A DNA stretch of 64,000 nucleotides from assembly GCF_023223645.1 (NCBI RefSeq), contig NZ_JALKBY010000008.1, positions 1 to 64,000 of the forward strand, given 5' to 3'. Under the pieces are notes generated by a model that worked only from the letters and a program-made list of their open reading frames with translations, was not told the origin of the DNA and did not search any database. Positions 36,176-44,785 of the stretch are shown here, piece after piece. A program made the position numbers and the translations under genes. The stretch is from Natroniella sulfidigena (lineage in GTDB: Bacteria; Bacillota; Halanaerobiia; Halobacteroidales; Halobacteroidaceae). Position 1 is the stretch's first letter; every line of letters begins with the position of its first letter.

Positions 36176-36874
36176 TTATATGTCCATCAAATCTTGTGAC
36201 CAGTTTAAATGTTCTACCATAGCTTCTTTAGCCAAATCTTTATCTCCAAGCTTAATTGCTTGATAAATCTTATCATGCTGACGGATAAAAGCTTCATTCT
36301 TATTTTCATCCTTTACTATTCTCTCCATTGCATTAGCTAAATATAGATCGATAACTCCAGAAATAGAGTTTAAAAACTTATAGATCAATTTATTACCAGT
36401 CGTTTTAGCTAAGGCATAATGAAAGCCTCGATCAGCTCGTCGGCTATCAACTGCATCTCCTCTACTATCTTTCATTAAATCTACATGCTTTTTAATTTGA
36501 TTTAAACTTTCTTGATCAGCTCGCCATGCTGCTAGCTCAACACTACTAGTCTCAATCATTTTTCTTAATTCGATTAAATCTCCATTAACATCCTCTTCAA
36601 CCATAAATAATAACGATAATGGTTTCAAGAAATTGTCATCTGTATTTTCTTTGATAAAAGTTCCTTCTCCATGTCTACTTTCAATCAACCCTATAATCTC
36701 CAAGGCACTAAAAGCTTCTCGTAATGATGAACGACTAACATTCAATTCTGCAGTTAATGTTCGCTCAGAAGGTAATTTATCACCTTTTTTCAATTGACCT
36801 TGATAGATCATTTGCTTAATTTGATCAATAATCTGCTGATAAACTTTCTTGTCTTGAACTGGATTAAATTCCAT
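36176..36874 (-). CDS. GntR-family (FadR subgroup) regulator of lactate genes
   Basis: A 232-residue DNA-binding protein. The winged helix-turn-helix is at about residues 10-75 (GDKLPSERTLTAELNVSRSSLREAFSALEIIGLIESRHGEGTFI) and the all-helical FCD ligand domain at about 95-220, with His residues (FHYALAKTTGN) that often hold a metal and a small acid such as lactate. It matches the place of LctA in Acetobacterium and LldR elsewhere. Operators of the right type stand before the permease and etfB genes, so it probably controls both, with lactate as inducer. Confidence 0.88.
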   Translation of the reverse strand: MEFNPVQDKKVYQQIIDQIKQMIYQGQLKKGDKLPSERTLTAELNVSRSSLREAFSALEIIGLIESRHGEGTFIKENTDDNFLKPLSLLFMVEEDVNGDLIELRKMIETSSVELAAWRADQESLNQIKKHVDLMKDSRGDAVDSRRADRGFHYALAKTTGNKLIYKFLNSISGVIDLYLANAMERIVKDENKNEAFIRQHDKIYQAIKLGDKDLAKEAMVEHLNWSQDLMDI

Positions 36875-36954
36875 CTTATAATCTCCCCTTATTGATCACA
36901 ACTAACGGTCAAATTTCAACAAATATGAACATTGTGAATCATTTAATTAAATAA

Positions 36955-36999
36955 ATCCCACCCTTAACTAAGAGACTTACTCCTTAGATAAAGTGGGAT
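36955..36999 (-). terminator. Hairpin between pgm and the GntR gene
   Basis: Outer arms atcccac and gtgggat enclose inner arms ctaag and cttag. On the minus strand the hairpin runs into TTTATTTAATT. It stands in the 287-nt gap between pgm and the regulator and probably insulates the regulator promoter. Confidence 0.5.
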
Positions 37000-37135
37000 C
37001 TTATAGACAATAGGATTATAAAGTTATATCCACTCTCTTATTCTACTTATTAAATTTATTTTCTATGTATATTATAATCTTTTTTTTCTGACTTGTCAAT
37101 CATTTTAGCCAAAATATTTTTTCCATAATTTTAAT

Positions 37136-37163
37136 AGAAGTTTGGCTAAACAGCCAAACTTCT
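37136..37163 (-). terminator. Terminator overlapping the pgm stop
   Basis: A perfect 12-bp stem (agaagtttggct and agccaaacttct) with a 4-base loop covers the pgm stop codon. Confidence 0.65.
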
Positions 37164-38877
37164 ATTCTACTAACTCCATCATCTCATCTTTTAATGCTAC
37201 TAACTTTTCTTCAGCAATCTCCTCTGTCTCTCCTACAACTGAAAAATAAAACTTTATTTTAGGCTCCGTTCCTGAAGGTCTAATCGTTACTAAACTATCA
37301 TCTGCTAATTTAAATTGTAATACATTCGACTCCGGTAAATCTAGCTCAACTTCCTCTTCAGTTTCTAAGTTATAACTTTTTCCTAATAAATAATCTTTCT
37401 TAATTACTACTGGTTGATTATTTATTTTTTGCGGACTCTCTTCTCTTAATTCTTTTAAAATCTGTTCAATCTGCTCTTTACCTTCTTTTCCTGGCTTCCG
37501 CAAAGCTTCTAAATCTTCCTTGTAGTAGCCATGCTCTTCATATAACCTTGACATTTGCTGATAAATAGAACTACCTTGCTGTTGGTAATAAAGAGCCATC
37601 TCTGCAATCAACATAGTAGCTACTACTGCATCTTTATCCCGCGCATGAGTTCCATATAAGTAACCATAACTTTCTTCAAAGCCAAAGATAAATTCTTTAT
37701 CATATTTTCCTTCCTTAAATTCTCTAATCTTTTCTCCAATATATTTAAAACCAGTTAACGTATTTAGAACTTCTAAATTATATTCCTTAGCAATTGGATT
37801 AATCATCTCTGTAGTTACAACCGTTTTAATAATTACTCCATTATCAGGAACCTGCTTTGATGAATTAAGTATATAATCTGTCAATAAAACTCCAACTTGA
37901 TTTCCATTTAAAAAAGCCCACTCACCTTGGTCATCCTTGACTGCTATTCCTACTCGATCAGCATCCGGATCATGAGCCATAATCAAATCAGCATCCTTCT
38001 GCCGGGCCAACTCAATTGCCAACTCAAAAACTGCTGGCTCCTCTGGATTAGGATAATCTACAGTAGAAAAGTCAGGATCTGGTTCTTCCTGTTCAGGAAC
38101 AACATGTAGATTTTCAAAGCCAAGCTCCTCAAAAATCCTCTGCACTGGAATATTTCCTGTTCCATGTAGTGGAGTAAAGACAATATCAAAATCAGAACCT
38201 GCTTCTGCAACCAACTCAGGCTTTAAAGCTAAATCCTTTAAGGCTTGAGTATACTTATCATCCATTTCAGAAGAAATGATTTCAAGTAACCCTTCTTTTT
38301 GGGCCTCCTTTTTAGAAACTCTTTTAACTTCTGCAAAACTTTCTATCGCATTAACTTCCCCAATAATTCCTGTGTCATGAGGTGGTACAACCTGAGCTCC
38401 ATCTTCCCAGTAGACCTTATACCCATTGTATTCAGGAGGATTATGGCTAGCTGTAACCATAATTCCAGCTGTTGCTTCTAACTGCCTCACTGCAAAGGAA
38501 AGTTGAGGTGTAGGACGTAAATCATCAAATAAGTAAGCCTTAATCCCATTAGCAGCCAATACAAGAGCAGCTTCTACAGCAAACTCTCGTGACATATGTC
38601 TTGGATCATGAGAGATAACAACCCCTTTAGATTTATCTCCTTCGCGGGAAATATAATTAGCCAATCCTTGTGTTGCCTTTCTAATAGTATAAATGTTAAC
38701 TCGATTAGTACCTGCTCCAATAATCCCTCTCATGCCACCAGTTCCAAAACTTAATTCTGTATAAAACCGCTCCTCTATCTCCTCTTCATCACCAGCTATT
38801 GCCTCTAACTCTTCTTTAGTTTGTTGATCAAAATAATCACTCTCTAACCATTGATCATATTTTTCTTTGTAATCCAT
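37162..38877 (-). CDS. pgm: Phosphoglucomutase / phosphomannomutase
   Basis: A 571-residue alpha-D-phosphohexomutase that interconverts hexose 1- and 6-phosphates. The catalytic phosphoserine loop TASHNPPEYNGYKVY is near residue 140, the metal loop DPDADRVGIAV near 305, the sugar-specificity loop GFEESYGYL near 400 and the phosphate-binding RPSGTEPKIKFY near 540. Length and order of motifs match the long PgcA-type mutase of Firmicutes. No operon partner is visible. Confidence 0.92.
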   Translation of the reverse strand: MDYKEKYDQWLESDYFDQQTKEELEAIAGDEEEIEERFYTELSFGTGGMRGIIGAGTNRVNIYTIRKATQGLANYISREGDKSKGVVISHDPRHMSREFAVEAALVLAANGIKAYLFDDLRPTPQLSFAVRQLEATAGIMVTASHNPPEYNGYKVYWEDGAQVVPPHDTGIIGEVNAIESFAEVKRVSKKEAQKEGLLEIISSEMDDKYTQALKDLALKPELVAEAGSDFDIVFTPLHGTGNIPVQRIFEELGFENLHVVPEQEEPDPDFSTVDYPNPEEPAVFELAIELARQKDADLIMAHDPDADRVGIAVKDDQGEWAFLNGNQVGVLLTDYILNSSKQVPDNGVIIKTVVTTEMINPIAKEYNLEVLNTLTGFKYIGEKIREFKEGKYDKEFIFGFEESYGYLYGTHARDKDAVVATMLIAEMALYYQQQGSSIYQQMSRLYEEHGYYKEDLEALRKPGKEGKEQIEQILKELREESPQKINNQPVVIKKDYLLGKSYNLETEEEVELDLPESNVLQFKLADDSLVTIRPSGTEPKIKFYFSVVGETEEIAEEKLVALKDEMMELVE

Positions 38878-38979
38878 AAAACCCTCCTTTTCTTTTTTAG
38901 TACTCTATCATGATTTATTCGAGATGAATTTAAAAATTCCTGGTAATTTATAACATTTTATTTAATGTGCTCTAGTGAG

Positions 38980-39010
38980 AGAAGCCTTTAATCAAAAATT
39001 AAAGGCTTCT
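38980..39010 (-). terminator. Hairpin after the SpoIID-domain gene
   Basis: A 13-bp inverted repeat (agaagcctttaat and attaaaggcttct) covers the last codon of the gene. The tail after it on the minus strand is not T rich, so termination strength is doubtful. Confidence 0.5.
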
Positions 39011-39941
39011 AATCCCATTTCTTCTCTACTTCAATATCCTGAAAATAATGTTTGATTATTTCTTCTGCTGAACTACCTTCTTGGGCCATCTGATAAGCTC
39101 CCCATTGACTCATTCCTACACCATGACCCCATCCACTTCCAACAAACAAAAACCCATCATCTTGTTCAGTTATCTCTTCAACTACTGTAGATTTTAAATT
39201 ATCCGGGCCAACAAGTGTTCTAAATTCAGCTCCTCTCAACTGCTTTGTACCTTGATCATGAACTATATCAAGCTTAACAATTCGACCTGTATCATCCTTC
39301 TCAAGAATATTTATTTCAGAAACTTGACTTGCTTCTTCTCCAGTTTCTTCTAAAGCTTCTAGAACCTCTTCTTGACTGATCATAACTTGCCAATTTTGAA
39401 TATCTTCAGGGGCTTGATGATCAGGTGATTCTACACTGACTACATAAGGTGGTTCAGGATCATCATAAGCTAGCCCTACCTGAGCACTAGTCGTCTGCCC
39501 TGCTGCACTCGAGTGGAACCAAGCTTTGATGTACTCTCCATTATGAGTAGCTACCAATCCTCGTGTCTGCTCAACTGCTTCACTAATCTCTGGAGTGATT
39601 TGATCGGGGTCATAGGCTTGAGCTTTTTCATGTTCGGCACTGATTCTATTCTCCCCTCCCTCTTCTTCCATAAACCTTAACGTAAAGGTTCTGGCCTTAA
39701 TCGCCTGAGCTGCATAAGCATTAACTGGCCAATCTGGTTTCATCTCTGCTCCTACAACTCCAGCAACATATTCTTCAATACCCAACTGTTCAGTTGTTCC
39801 ATCCTCAAATTCAACCGTAATTAATGGTGCATCTCCTTCACCAGCATCTTCAATCTTATCATCACCAGCTGGATCACAACCTACAAGAAATACTAGTAAT
39901 CCTAAGATAATCAAACCTGTAAAAACTCTTTTTAGCTTCAC
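39009..39941 (-). CDS. SpoIID/LytB-domain lipoprotein
   Basis: A 310-residue exported protein with a lipoprotein signal (FTGLIILGLLVFLVGC, Cys near residue 22). The SpoIID domain begins with EYVAGVVGAEMKPDWPVNAYAAQAIKARTFTL (about 57-90) carrying the Glu used by SpoIID for peptidoglycan cleavage, and ends with the conserved GSGWGHGVGMSQWGAYQMAQEG (about 265-285). SpoIID-type enzymes degrade denuded glycan strands in engulfment. The lipid anchor instead of a transmembrane anchor, and the place beside non-sporulation genes, mean it could be a housekeeping LytB relative. A GTG start at 39941 follows AAAGGAGGA. Confidence 0.82.
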   Translation of the reverse strand: MKLKRVFTGLIILGLLVFLVGCDPAGDDKIEDAGEGDAPLITVEFEDGTTEQLGIEEYVAGVVGAEMKPDWPVNAYAAQAIKARTFTLRFMEEEGGENRISAEHEKAQAYDPDQITPEISEAVEQTRGLVATHNGEYIKAWFHSSAAGQTTSAQVGLAYDDPEPPYVVSVESPDHQAPEDIQNWQVMISQEEVLEALEETGEEASQVSEINILEKDDTGRIVKLDIVHDQGTKQLRGAEFRTLVGPDNLKSTVVEEITEQDDGFLFVGSGWGHGVGMSQWGAYQMAQEGSSAEEIIKHYFQDIEVEKKWD

Positions 39942-40006
39942 CACAACTCCTCCTTTTATCACTAGTATTGCTTCTAGATTCGCCTTTTATTCACAAATTT
40001 AATGCT

Positions 40007-40049
40007 AAAAAAAATAGACCCTTACAGAATAAAATTCTGCAAGAGTCTA
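40007..40049 (-). terminator. Terminator of the molybdoenzyme/rhodanese operon
   Basis: A 16-bp stem with two mismatches (40015-40030 and 40034-40049) is followed on the minus strand by an eight-T run (40007-40014). It closes the five-gene cluster after the selenocysteine rhodanese. Confidence 0.85.
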
Positions 40050-40064
40050 AACCTCTAATCTAGC

Positions 40065-41291
40065 TTAAAAACTAAAGTTTCCACTACCATCAATTCTGAT
40101 TGCATTATCTAAATACAAGGCATTCTCATAACCCAACTCTTCAAAGACCTTTTCTGCTGCCCCCTGTGCTCTTACTCCACCAGCACAATGAAAAAGTACT
40201 ACTTCATCCTTATCAGCTGGTAGTTGACTAGCAATAGCCTCTGGGTCTGATAGGATATCTCCCTGTGGAATATGAATAGCTCCTGGAATCATTCCTGAGG
40301 CCACTTCATCATCATCTCGTACATCAATTACCGTTGCCCCTGCCTCAAGTTCTTCTTGGAATTGAACAGGAGTTATCCCTAAATCAGGTCTACCATCTGT
40401 AACATCAAAATCACCACCGCTAGATTCAAGACCAAACATTGGTAATCCTGCCTCTTTCCAAACCGGTACTCCACCAGCAAAGACCTTCACATCAGTATAA
40501 CCACTGTTTGCCAAAAACTTGGCAATTTGATGACTATGTCCTCATTGAAAACCTCCACAATAGACTATGATCTCTATGTCCTTATCTCTAGGCATAGCAC
40601 CTTTATACTTCTCTTTAAAAATATCTACATCCATTGAAACCGAATTAGGAATATGCTCATTAAAATAAGAATTATAAGGTCTGGAGTCAATTATCATGTA
40701 TGGTTTCCTTGCAGGATCACTTACTGCATCATCACCAATCAAGGTTTCTAAATGTTCAGCTGTAGTTGTAAAGTAATTCCCAGCTTCCCGCCAAGCAGGA
40801 GTGCCCTCCTGATAAACATATACATTTTGATAACCCATCTCCATTGCTTTTCTAGCTGAGTTAGCACTTAAAGGACAGTGAAGCCCACCACAATAAAAAA
40901 TCAGCTTCTTTTCCTTATCATCAGGTAATAAATGAGCTGACTCTTCAAACTGACCATCAGGAATATTAATGGCACCATTAATATGTCCTTCATCATATCT
41001 ACCCTCTGGACGAGAATCGACCACTACAAACCCCCACTCAGGCATATACTCATCATATGACTCTCGCATTGTACTAGTAGGGCTTACATGGCTCATCAAC
41101 CTCATTAAGGTTTCAGTATTAATATAATTAAGCTCAGGATCTTTAGGCACTATATCTTCTTCTGTATCATCTTCAACTATAAACCTTGATAAATCCTCAG
41201 CATCATAGGATTCTACAGGAAACGCAGCTATAGTACTTAATACTAAGAAAGAGATCAAAACAACACCTAAAAATGAAAACCTCTTCTTCAT
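40065..41291 (-). CDS. Three-domain rhodanese with in-frame TGA, probable selenoprotein
   Basis: Read through the TGA at 40542-40544, this is one 408-residue exported protein with an N-terminal signal (about residues 5-24) and three rhodanese domains (about 55-172, 195-288, 300-408). Domain 1 has the loop YCGGLHCPLS (Cys134, Cys139). Domain 2 has YCGGFQ, then TGA, then GHS, so the codon (residue 250) aligns with Cys139 and its catalytic Cys is 245. Domain 3 has FHCAGG (Cys369). Both halves are in the same frame and domain 2 is complete only when the TGA is decoded. A hairpin suited to a bacterial SECIS lies just downstream. Rhodaneses move sulfur (or selenium) from thiosulfate or polysulfide through a Cys persulfide. 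It is last in the operon with the molybdoenzyme. The alternative is a nonsense mutation, giving a 249-residue and a 149-residue fragment. Confidence 0.78.
40508..40544 (-). promoter_or_regulatory. SECIS-like hairpin behind the in-frame TGA
   Basis: After the TGA (40542-40544), TTGCCAA (40525-40519) and TTGGCAA (40514-40508) form a perfect 7-bp stem capped by the 4-base loop GTTT. The loop G is 24 nt from the TGA. Bacterial SECIS elements are hairpins within the coding region, with a small apical loop containing a G, roughly 16 to 37 nt behind the UGA. A weaker outer pairing (ACATAGT with ACTGATGT) may extend it. Confidence 0.7.
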
Positions 41292-41307
41292 GCCTTTACT
41301 CCTCTCT

Positions 41308-41928
41308 TTAACTTTTTATAATTAATTTCGTCTGCTCAATACAACTTATTAGAGATTCAGTTATACTTATAAATAAGGGTAATGCTTCGATTTCAATCAA
41401 CCTTTCCTTGAAATCTGTCAACCAATCAAAATGATCATCTAAAAATTGCTTAACCTCATCAGTTTGACAATGTTCTATTGTATATACTAATAGTTCTAAT
41501 AAAATGGTTAAATGATCAGGCATCTGTTTATATTCCTCTGGTATTTCTAAACCCAAGCCTTCAATTAAGTGTTTAATATGCAAAGCTGAATCCCCCATCA
41601 GATAACCTTTTTCATTAGCAATATTGATCTGTGCTTGCTCATCAGTAGTCCATACTTTATAGATTGATTCTACTGGTAAAGCACTAGGTTGATCCATGCC
41701 GATAAAGCATCTAAGATATTCCTGTTTAAACTGATGAAAATCAGGGATATCAGCTTGTTGAGTAAGACAATCTGTTTTAACCTCAATTTTTTCCATTCTT
41801 TCTCTCAACTCATCAAGTAATTCATCTGAAATAAGTGCATCATAAAATTTCTGATCTGGATACTTGTAAAATTCGGCTATTGTTAAGAATATTTCTGGCA
41901 ATACTTCATTTTGAATAGTCAACAACAT
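41308..41928 (-). CDS. TorD/DmsD-family chaperone for the molybdoenzyme
   Basis: A 206-residue all-helical cytoplasmic protein of the TorD family. Visible features are the LYKYPDQKFYDAL-like opening (AEFYKYPDQKFYDALI, about 18-33), the conserved E-x3-Y-x3 region PVESIYKVWTTDEQ (about 84-97) and MPDHLTILLELLVY (about 137). Such chaperones bind the Tat signal of a specific molybdopterin oxidoreductase and hold it until the cofactor is inserted. Its gene lies right behind the catalytic and Fe-S subunit genes. Confidence 0.85.
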   Translation of the reverse strand: MLLTIQNEVLPEIFLTIAEFYKYPDQKFYDALISDELLDELRERMEKIEVKTDCLTQQADIPDFHQFKQEYLRCFIGMDQPSALPVESIYKVWTTDEQAQINIANEKGYLMGDSALHIKHLIEGLGLEIPEEYKQMPDHLTILLELLVYTIEHCQTDEVKQFLDDHFDWLTDFKERLIEIEALPLFISITESLISCIEQTKLIIKS

Positions 41929-41943
41929 TATTAATCACCCTTC

Positions 41944-42501
41944 CTATTTACCACTAAGTTCCAACTTGTTTCCAACATAGTAAATACTAGGTTTAGTCCC
42001 TTCCCTTGTAAGCAGCTGATATACATCCTTTTCTTTCATTAATTTAGTAATTTTGCTAGTAGGATCATCTAAATCTCCAAAAACTCGTACATCATTCATA
42101 CAAGTACTAACACATGTCTCTCCTTGGCTTATAAAGCCAGCACAAAACTTACATTTGCCAGGAACTCCTGTTTCCTGATCAATTACTCTAGCATCATAAG
42201 GACAGACATAGAAACAAGCCTTACATTGAATACAGTTATCTGAATCAACATTTATAATTCCACCATGACCCTTATTAGTAGCTCCAGTAGGACAAACATT
42301 CAGGCAAGGTGCCTCCTCACAGTGCTGACACTGAACAGGAAGAATCTCCATCTTAGCATTAGGGTATTTCCCACTTTCTTTAAATTCTACTCTGTTATAA
42401 TACATTTTAGGTGCTAACTGCCACTGCATCTGACAAGCCATTCTACAAGCACCACAACCTGTACAACGATCAGGATCAATTAACATTGCATAATTTGCCA
42501 T
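41944..42501 (-). CDS. Four-cluster Fe-S subunit (PsrB/DmsB/NrfC type)
   Basis: A 185-residue electron-transfer protein with four Cys groups typical of four [4Fe-4S] clusters: CTGCGACRMAC (Cys13-23), CQHCEEAPCLNVCP (about 60), CIQCKACFYVCP (about 92) and CKFCAGFISQGETCVSTC (about 113). It has no signal of its own, so it is expected to travel with the Tat-exported catalytic subunit. Its start is adjacent to the stop of the catalytic subunit gene. Confidence 0.93.
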   Translation of the reverse strand: MANYAMLIDPDRCTGCGACRMACQMQWQLAPKMYYNRVEFKESGKYPNAKMEILPVQCQHCEEAPCLNVCPTGATNKGHGGIINVDSDNCIQCKACFYVCPYDARVIDQETGVPGKCKFCAGFISQGETCVSTCMNDVRVFGDLDDPTSKITKLMKEKDVYQLLTREGTKPSIYYVGNKLELSGK

Positions 42502-44706
42502 TTACTTGCCCTCCTTCCTGACTCGTACTATCACTTCTTGCCCCATTGTACTTCCAGCGATAGGTTCTACCATAGCAGGCAAGAAGTCATTCCAGTTAAT
42601 CCCTACACCGTATGCAGTTTCAGCCTTCTTTGAAAACCCACCATAAGCAGAAGGAACCCATACACAATCAGGGTGTAATAATTCAGTCGCTTTCACTTCT
42701 ACTTCTTTTTTAGCAATTTCTGATTCTACTGTAACTGTATCACCAGTCTTAATACCCAATTTATCTGCCCGTTCTTTATTAATCCACATTCGTGTAGCAT
42801 CATATTGCTCACTAATAGCCATCAAATAAGGATTATTACTGGTAATGTGATGAGAATGCCATGGTTGTTTTCCATGAATTAATCTAAACTCATCTTGCCT
42901 TTTTGGTTCGACCTTAGGGGGAATCCATCTTGGCACTCCACTAAATCCATTTACCTTATAAAGCCCTACAGAAAATTCAACCTTTCCTGAAGGAGTATTT
43001 AAAGCAGGCTCTCCACCCTCTAAAGGAAACTTAGGATCAATACCCTGATTACGGAATTCAATACATCCTGCTTCTTTAAGGTGTTCTAGCGTAACTCCTA
43101 AAGGTTCAATCATAGCTTTGGCCCAATCATCAACAGTAAAATCAAAGTACTCTTCTGCTCCAATCTCTTTTGCAATCCCTTTCATAATATCAAGTAGTGG
43201 TTTAGTATCCTCCATTGGTTCTACAACTTCAGTTCTCATAGCAATCTGTGGATAGTCATGAGTAATATGACCACTTGTCTGGACTGGAAGTTCAGCCCTT
43301 TCCATAAAGTAACACTCAGGTAGTATATAATCAGCCGTATACAATGATGTTTCATTCCAGTCTATAGGCATTGAAACAACAAGATCGGCATCTTTAATCT
43401 TCTTTTGATATTCTGGATCAGGACAAGTACGTAGAGGATTGTAATGGTAAATAAATAATGCTTTTATCTTTCCTTCCTCTACTAACTGAGGAACTCGCTG
43501 AGGGATACCCCTTACTGCTTCAACTGTAGCATAAGGGCCTTCTTCTCCAGCCCCATCTACTCGAGGGCCTTTTTCTTTCTCAGGTGGTCTTTTAGTCTCA
43601 AATTGCCCAAACTCAACACTAGCTGATGGGAGCAATCCACCGCGTTGATACATATTACCTAATAGAGCATTAATAATAACATTCATCTGTGCCTGCTGAA
43701 CACTATTTTGATAGTGAGCATTTAAGCCATGATAGCCTGTTTCTAGAAAAGCTTTTGGTGCATGTTTAGCTAAATCTCTAGCAATCTCTCTTATCTTATC
43801 TGCTGGCACATCAGTTATCTCTTCTGCCCATTCTGGAGTACAATTCCTATTAGCATTCCAAAATTCCTCAAAGTTCTCTACATATTCTCTTGTAAACTTT
43901 CTGTCCTTTAAATCCTCTGTAACAAGAACATGAGCTATTGCTAAGAAGAATGCTAAATCAGTTCCTGGTTTAATCGGTATCCACTCATCAGCTACCTTTG
44001 CTAGCTCACAACATCGTGGATCTACTACAACTAACTTAGCCCCTCTTTCCCTTGTAGCCTTAAGCACCTTTCTCATTCCATTTGGAATAATCCCTCCAGC
44101 AAAATTTCTCCCTACAAAGAGCATATAATCACTATTCTCATGATCGCCAAAGAGATTTGTAGCCATCATTCTACTCCATACGTTTGTCTTAGAACTAAAA
44201 CAGGTAGCATAGTGAGTAATGTAGTTAGGAGAACCAATATAATCTAAGAAGATATCAGCATAATTCTTTCCTCTTACTCCATGCTCCAGCCAAGTTACTG
44301 AATTAGCTGAATGTTCATCTATAATCCCTGTTAATTTCTCTCCAATTTCACTAAAGGCCTGCTCCCAAGAAATAGGTTCAAACTCTTGTTCTCCTACTCT
44401 TTTCATCGGTCGAGTAACTCGATCTGGATTATAGATATCTGCTACCATTCCATGCCCTCTAGCACAAATCTTACCTTTATTTTTTAAATGAATTGGATTA
44501 CCTTCTGCTTTTACTACACGACCATTCTTAACATAAACAAATAACCCACACATATTAGAACATCCATTACACAAAGTATGTCTTTTTTCAACTTCAGCAT
44601 TAGCAGCTGCTTTGCTATACTCATTAAAACTAAATTTAAGCGAAGTACTAGCAACACCAGTTGCTGCTGCAGTCTTCAAAAAATTACGTCGCGTCATTTT
44701 TACCAT
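42502..44706 (-). CDS. Tat-exported molybdopterin oxidoreductase (PsrA/PhsA/ArrA-like)
   Basis: A 734-residue catalytic subunit of the DMSO reductase superfamily. The twin-arginine signal TRRNFLKTAAATG is at residues 5-17. A [4Fe-4S] site follows (Cys46, 49, 53, 81: CNGCSNMCG and KICARG). The segment THYATCFSSKTNVW (Cys169) offers a Cys as molybdenum ligand, as in polysulfide, thiosulfate, arsenate and Srd-type selenate reductases. The C-terminal domain includes HGKQPWHSHH and YDATRMWINKERADKLGI. Substrate is not determined; rhodanese partners point to sulfur or selenium compounds. No NrfD-type membrane subunit is encoded here. The start at 44706 is chosen because AAAGGAGCA precedes it. Confidence 0.88.
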   Translation of the reverse strand: MVKMTRRNFLKTAAATGVASTSLKFSFNEYSKAAANAEVEKRHTLCNGCSNMCGLFVYVKNGRVVKAEGNPIHLKNKGKICARGHGMVADIYNPDRVTRPMKRVGEQEFEPISWEQAFSEIGEKLTGIIDEHSANSVTWLEHGVRGKNYADIFLDYIGSPNYITHYATCFSSKTNVWSRMMATNLFGDHENSDYMLFVGRNFAGGIIPNGMRKVLKATRERGAKLVVVDPRCCELAKVADEWIPIKPGTDLAFFLAIAHVLVTEDLKDRKFTREYVENFEEFWNANRNCTPEWAEEITDVPADKIREIARDLAKHAPKAFLETGYHGLNAHYQNSVQQAQMNVIINALLGNMYQRGGLLPSASVEFGQFETKRPPEKEKGPRVDGAGEEGPYATVEAVRGIPQRVPQLVEEGKIKALFIYHYNPLRTCPDPEYQKKIKDADLVVSMPIDWNETSLYTADYILPECYFMERAELPVQTSGHITHDYPQIAMRTEVVEPMEDTKPLLDIMKGIAKEIGAEEYFDFTVDDWAKAMIEPLGVTLEHLKEAGCIEFRNQGIDPKFPLEGGEPALNTPSGKVEFSVGLYKVNGFSGVPRWIPPKVEPKRQDEFRLIHGKQPWHSHHITSNNPYLMAISEQYDATRMWINKERADKLGIKTGDTVTVESEIAKKEVEVKATELLHPDCVWVPSAYGGFSKKAETAYGVGINWNDFLPAMVEPIAGSTMGQEVIVRVRKEGK

Positions 44707-44785
44707 CTCTATATCTGCTCCTTTCATTAATAAAGTCAAGAACTATAACAAATTTTTTGTCCCATCCTGGGACTTAATTTTAGCT

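Noticed and set aside
36069-36263. 64-residue plus-strand frame with a repeated MDIWSDH peptide
   Set aside because: The repeats are the translated GntR operator repeats and the frame runs into the antisense of the regulator gene.
40065-40514. A separate 149-residue rhodanese gene starting at TTG
   Set aside because: There is no ribosome site ahead of 40514, the start would cut a rhodanese domain in half, and the frame continues the upstream gene through one TGA; a single recoded gene explains it better.
42502-44706. Naming the molybdoenzyme as a selenate reductase
   Set aside because: The Cys-ligand branch includes polysulfide, thiosulfate, tetrathionate, arsenate and selenate enzymes, and nothing visible in the sequence decides among them.
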